From Pelodera strongyloides (taxonomy: Eukaryota; Nematoda; Chromadorea; Rhabditida; Rhabditidae), in the NCBI GenBank assembly GCA_036852015.1, contig JAANDG010000058.1, positions 62,001 to 126,000 on the forward strand: DNA of 64,000 nucleotides, written 5' to 3'. Position 1 is the first letter of the stretch. Each line of letters starts with the position of its first letter. The position numbers were made by a program, and so were the translations under genes. The notes under the pieces are model-generated. The model was not told the DNA's origin. It did not search any database and worked only from the letters and a program-made list of their open reading frames with translations. Below are positions 59,534-64,000 of the stretch, in pieces.

Positions 59534-61457
59534 TTACCTTTTGCACTGCTCATAACAAATTAAGAAATTGTATAAAAAACAATGTATGGGCCGTACTTGA
59601 TATAATGTGCTAATCTAAAGATACTTCCGTACTATCAGCACAAGTCGTTGATCCAGATCAATGCCAAAATGTTCCTAATCCTATCCTAATTTCCTCTATT
59701 GATAGATCTTTGGTTAGCGGCTCTAAACACATTGTCGATGGGGGTTAGTATGTGAATAAAAAAAATTGCCGTGGAAATTTCATTCCAATTCGGTGCGCGT
59801 TTTACGTGCGAATCTCCGGTCAAGCAGAACATTTAAAGGGGAATGAATGCCGTTCTCGGTCATGATATGAACAACTGGGTTGGGCAAAAAGTGGCTGGGA
59901 AATCAAGATTTTTGAATTTACAATTTAAGCAAAGGCTAATGCCCGTGATAATGAAAACTAGTGGTAAGATAACCTAATACGAGCAAGTGGAGTCCAAAAT
60001 ATGTTACCAAGTCGAAGAAAGTTCATGTGGTGGGCTACTTTGTCTAGGGACTTGCCTTCATATTGTACACAGAAACGAGGAAAGATTACCGAAACCACAG
60101 CAGAACCGTCGCTGGCCCGTCACCAAGCGGTTTTTGCCGAAGAATACTTTGTCACGACAGAGTCGCCAAGCAGTCACCAAATGGGTTGGTCCACAAAAAG
60201 CAGGCAACGGTCACCAAGTGGTTCTTCCGTTCCCTATGTAAGGCACTACTTCCATGAAATTTTGCCTTTTATAAACAATGGCATACGTGAGAAACGGGCA
60301 ACAAGGTGTGCTTAACTATTCAGGAAGTAGAAGTCTTTCCTATTTTCACTAGCAAACAATTAGCACTCCCGTCTGTGCGAGCACTCAAGGGTGTCCTTAC
60401 CTCACTCAATAAGATGTTTTTAAATTTAAAATAAGTTAATTTTAAATTGAAAACAGAATACTTAGTTGGCATATTTGTGCTGCATAGATATACAGAATAG
60501 TTAGAATTATAAAAGGAGCGGTAACTTTTTACATAGATAAGCATGGCACTGGAAAGCAGGTGAGCCCACAAAAAAATAAGGATTGCTTTCGTATGGTAAA
60601 TCGGTGAAAGAATTCCTTTTTCTGTAGTTACTGGTCATTTCTGTAGACCGTGGGCGCACATCAAAAGGAGGTTTGTTGTAACTACAACGCTTTGGAACAA
60701 CATGAACTACAATATGTATACATGAACATAAAAAAGATGATAAAGTAAGAAAGAGAAAATTTCAAGTGGGCATCGAACAAAATAATACAAATGATTGTAG
60801 ATATAACAAGATATAAATCACACAACAATTAAACAGTGGTTGAAGGAAAATTCCTATAAGGATGCAAGTAGCTGACTATGGGTCGATGGGTAACACATGT
60901 GCCAAAGCAACTCGGGAATCTGGAAGCGCATAACAACGTAAATCACCCGAATTTCTGAACTTTCAGCACTAAGACATCGTTTAGAGCATAGGGTTACTTT
61001 TTGGGAAATAGCGCATGACCAAAACTTATATTTTATCTTTTGGATTGATGACCTTGAAACAGTGGGGCTTTTGAGTGACAAGGCGGGGCATAGCAAAAAG
61101 CGGTCAGAAAACAAATTTATCATAACGTCTCATCAGATGGGAATGGACGAATGTTCGCAGAGGAATAAATAAAACAATACCTAAAAAGAAAAAAAACATA
61201 TGGGAACAGTAGATTTACCAAGGGAATTATTTCTTGATTCTATGATTAATGTATGTCTGAAAGAAGTCAAATTCTATATTGTAAGCCTTTTCTTCGCCAC
61301 ACATTTACGCTGAAAACAAATCCCATTCAATTGATAATTTATAGTTTACCTTTATAAAAACGGTGTAACACCTTGTTGTGAAACGTATTTGGACAACTGG
61401 GTTACCGTAAATTGCGGTATATTCTCGGCCTACAAACCTGATACCATATCAGTTTAA

Positions 61458-61867
61458 AGGGTCAGGTCCATTTCAAATGACCCCTATTTTTGATGATTCC
61501 ATCTGCTTCTCCATGTAAAATATAGTAGGACACTATGTTTTTCTAATTTTCAAGCGCAAAATTCACGTAGTATTCAGCAATTTACCATTGCCAGTCATAC
61601 CCAACTATCAATCGCAGTTGTCACGCCCCTTCGCGCTAATTGGCCAATATGCCCTGTTGGGCGTGGCAATTGCGATATTGGCCAATCAGCGCGAATGGGC
61701 GTGCCAACTGCGATAGATAGTTGGGTATGACTGCCCATGGTAAATTGCTGAATAGTCTGTGAATTTTGCGCTCGACAATTAGAAAAATATTGCATCCTAC
61801 TATATTTGACATGGAGAATCGGATGAAATCGTCAAAAATAGGGGTCATTTGAAATTGGCCTGACCCT
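61458..61867. mobile_element. TTAA fold-back MITE, family B1 copy 2
   Basis: 410 bp between perfect TTAA duplications (61454-61457 and 61868-61871). The ends AGGGTCAGGTCCATTTC and its near-complement lead into arms that pair across the element. The core matches the copy at 1160-1561, including ATTCAGCAATTTACCAT and GCGTGGCAATTGCG-type words. It is better preserved than copy 1. Confidence 0.9.
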
Positions 61868-63178
61868 TTAAAGACTACGTGAGGTTTTCACCAACACATT
61901 CATGAAGACGTTCCCGAACCACCCGGCGCCCTCAATCTGCCCTTCTTCACAATCTACCCGTTCTCTTAGCGGGGCTCCCTGGGGAGTCCCCCCCCTTACT
62001 TGGTGAAGACGTCACCAGAAGGTTTTAGGAGGTCATGTGAACAGACAGACGCTCAGACTTTCGTTGTCAGTCAAGATTTTTCAAGATAACTTATCTGAAG
62101 TTCGGCAACAACATCCTGCAACCTTGCAAAAATTTGACTAGACTTTAGTTAGACGATTTTATAACAAGATATGACAACCTTATGACCCATATGACTGAAT
62201 AATATAAGAAAAAAAAGTCAAGACTGTCTTTTAAAACGTGGACAAGGAAGTAGATAGACATGAGATAAACCTATTATTCTTGATTTAAGATGTGATAAAA
62301 AAACAATATTCAAAGAAGTTGGTTTCGTCTAGATGGGTCGGGCGGGCCCACGCAAAAAAGTAACACTGATCTGGACAAGAAACGTGAAACTGTGATAAAA
62401 AATGTAATAATCGATATAAATCATGGAGTAGTATCATCAGTATTCAAAGTAAAATCTGCTAATTCTGATCAAAGATTTTCCCGTGAAATTTTTTCCGTAA
62501 GAATGGTGAATGCGGTCCCAGGGCTTCTACAAAACACACAATCCAGATACCAATAATAATGTATACAGAAAATGAAACATTTCTATAAAAATGCACATGA
62601 ACTTGAACTTGTACAACACGCTCAAATGATCTCGGTTCAATATTGGACTTAGATACTTAACAAATTATATATATAAACAATAGAAAATAAATATCTCCTT
62701 ATATTGTTTCCGAACATTTCACATACATTGCATATACGAGTGCTCTTTCCGGTGGAATAAAATAAATGTTTAAACAATAGCATAAAACAATAGACAAGTA
62801 AGGAAGCAGAGCCCTTGAGAGTCCATTAGGACCCTTATGCTTTTTGAAGAACCTTTACTTCCTAGAAAAGATGGGAACTGATCAAAATCCAGGGCGATGT
62901 ATGTACCGAAGGAAGCGAAATTGTGTCCTTGTAGGTAAGGGTAAGAGTGTTAAACTCGGAAACAACTAAAACAATGTATTAATGCTAATGAAACAATATA
63001 AGGCATTTTATAATCTGGATAAATGGCATTACTTCAATACGGTAGCTCCGTAGCTCAATATTCCAACCAAGAGCAATAAAAATCCCTGTATTTTGAGCGT
63101 TTTCCACATTTAGGTGATTTCACTGTTGATACAAATTTTGCAACAAAAATTAACATAAATATATATTGTTCACGTCAA

Positions 63179-63260
63179 GAGAGAAAGACGGATACTCGGA
63201 GAGAGAGAGAGAGTGTGTGGGAGAGAGAGAGAGAAGAAAGAGAGAGAAGAAAGAGAGATA
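63179..63260. repeat. (GA)n simple repeat
   Basis: Interrupted GAGA blocks. Confidence 0.75.
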
Positions 63261-63469
63261 TAAGTTTTGGAACATTCTGTGCTTAAAGTGTGAATTCTGG
63301 TTTTCAAAGTGTAAATTACGTAGTTCAGAAAAAGACAATTATTTTCTTGGGGAACCGTTAGGGCTTCTAATGCACTGGTGTGCCCCTTGCGACGAGTGTC
63401 TATCCTCCTCCTTAATTTGAAGGGCTTCTAAAATATGGGGAAATGCAAAAAAATGTTCATTTCCTTCCA

Positions 63470-63543
63470 TCTTTCTCTCTTTTGCTCTCACTCTCTTTCT
63501 CTCTTTTTCTCTCTCCCTCCCTCTCTTCTCTCTCTCTCACTCA

Positions 63544-63590
<47 letters not shown>

Positions 63591-63606
63591 CCCTCTCTCT
63601 CTCTCT
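63470..63606. repeat. (CT)n microsatellite
   Basis: About 135 bp of CTCT with CCCTCT interruptions, pure near 63556-63586. Ser/Leu-repeat frames across it are artefacts. Confidence 0.9.
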
Positions 63607-64000
63607 AAAATCGTCGTCAAACCATTCCTCAAAATAATTCGCCAATGACGCGCCGCTTTCAAAGTGGGAGGATTACTGAAACAACTACTTGACTGCGAGG
63701 TGATCTGATATAACACAGAAGTAAATCAGTGAATCCCCAGAAATAAGAGAACAAAACCGATGCAATGTGTAAGCATAGGACTATAGGAGGTAAATAGGCG
63801 ACAAAGAAATCTATTACAGTAACTTATTTATTACACATATTCGTATGTAGAATAAAAGTAAGTAGTTCAAAGAAGAACACACCGTTATCAGCCTAGAATA
63901 TAGTTCTGCAATTTGGAATTTTGGAAATTTAAAATCTAAAAGAACAAGGCAGCCCCAGCATTTGCTCATCATTCCAGCGTTCGGGGCCCAAAATCGCCGC

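Larger units (their letters stand above)
58769..64000. other. right flank, no supported gene
   Basis: I find no phase-consistent exon chain. Apart from the listed elements, the stretches 58769-59402, 59534-61350, 61872-63178 and 63607-64000 hold nothing I can support. Two unresolved items are a plus-strand open stretch at 59987-60315 with an in-frame donor-like TAT|GTAAGG, and a family A-like left end near 61354-61400. Confidence 0.4.

Noticed and set aside
59987..60315. Plus-strand open stretch with a donor-like TAT|GTAAGG
   Set aside because: Three overlapping frames are open, it carries repeated GTCACCAA words, and no matching acceptor exon or family similarity was found.
1..64000. CRISPR arrays, rRNA genes, functional tRNA genes
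   Set aside because: No regularly spaced repeats and no rRNA-like sequence were seen. The tRNA-like sequences all lack a pairing acceptor stem.

Overview
This is nuclear DNA from a multicellular animal, most likely an invertebrate. It is AT-rich, and the coding sequence is split into many short exons by GT-AG introns. The genes are animal families (transportin, an ILKAP-type PP2C phosphatase, a FMRFamide-receptor-like GPCR), and the spaces between them are full of TTAA-flanked fold-back DNA transposons, tRNA-derived SINE-like sequences, an LTR element and (GA)n/(CT)n tracts. I cannot name the species or phylum from sequence alone. There are no prokaryotic features: no operons, ribosome binding sites or CRISPR arrays.

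Layout. (1) 0-7 kb: the 3' exons of a plus-strand gene I do not recognise (coiled coil, stop at 4820). A very young non-autonomous LTR retrotransposon (4875-6235, GGCTC target duplication, LTRs with no difference I could find) lies 50 bp past its stop. (2) 7.7-12.8 kb, minus strand: a complete 12-exon PP2C phosphatase of the ILKAP type (370 aa). An 831-bp TTAA element carrying a tRNA-like insert sits in intron 6. (3) 15.6-24.3 kb, minus: a complete 27-exon transportin (importin beta-2, 886 aa). (4) 25.7 kb: a SINE-like element. (5) 27.1-28.5 kb, minus: a three-exon membrane protein with about four transmembrane segments and a cytosolic tail with two PPxY motifs. (6) 28.5-50.5 kb: about 22 kb with no gene I can support, rich in long palindromic TTAA elements and simple repeats. 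(7) 50.5-57.8 kb, minus: a 10-11 exon FMRFamide-receptor-like GPCR (434 aa, or 388 aa if the last intron is retained). (8) 57.8-64 kb: repeats and no convincing gene.

The four recognised genes lie on the minus strand. I see no sign that they act in one pathway: they are separate housekeeping (nuclear import, phosphatase), membrane-trafficking (PY-motif protein) and neuropeptide-signalling genes. The intron-phase arithmetic closes exactly for all four models, which is the strongest internal evidence for them.

The most interesting signal is the repeat landscape. Two superfamilies of TTAA-targeting fold-back elements share the site preference: family A begins AGCGAAATACC or AGCGATATAACAG, and family B begins AGGGnnAGGnCC. 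At two places a family A end and a family B end share one TTAA.
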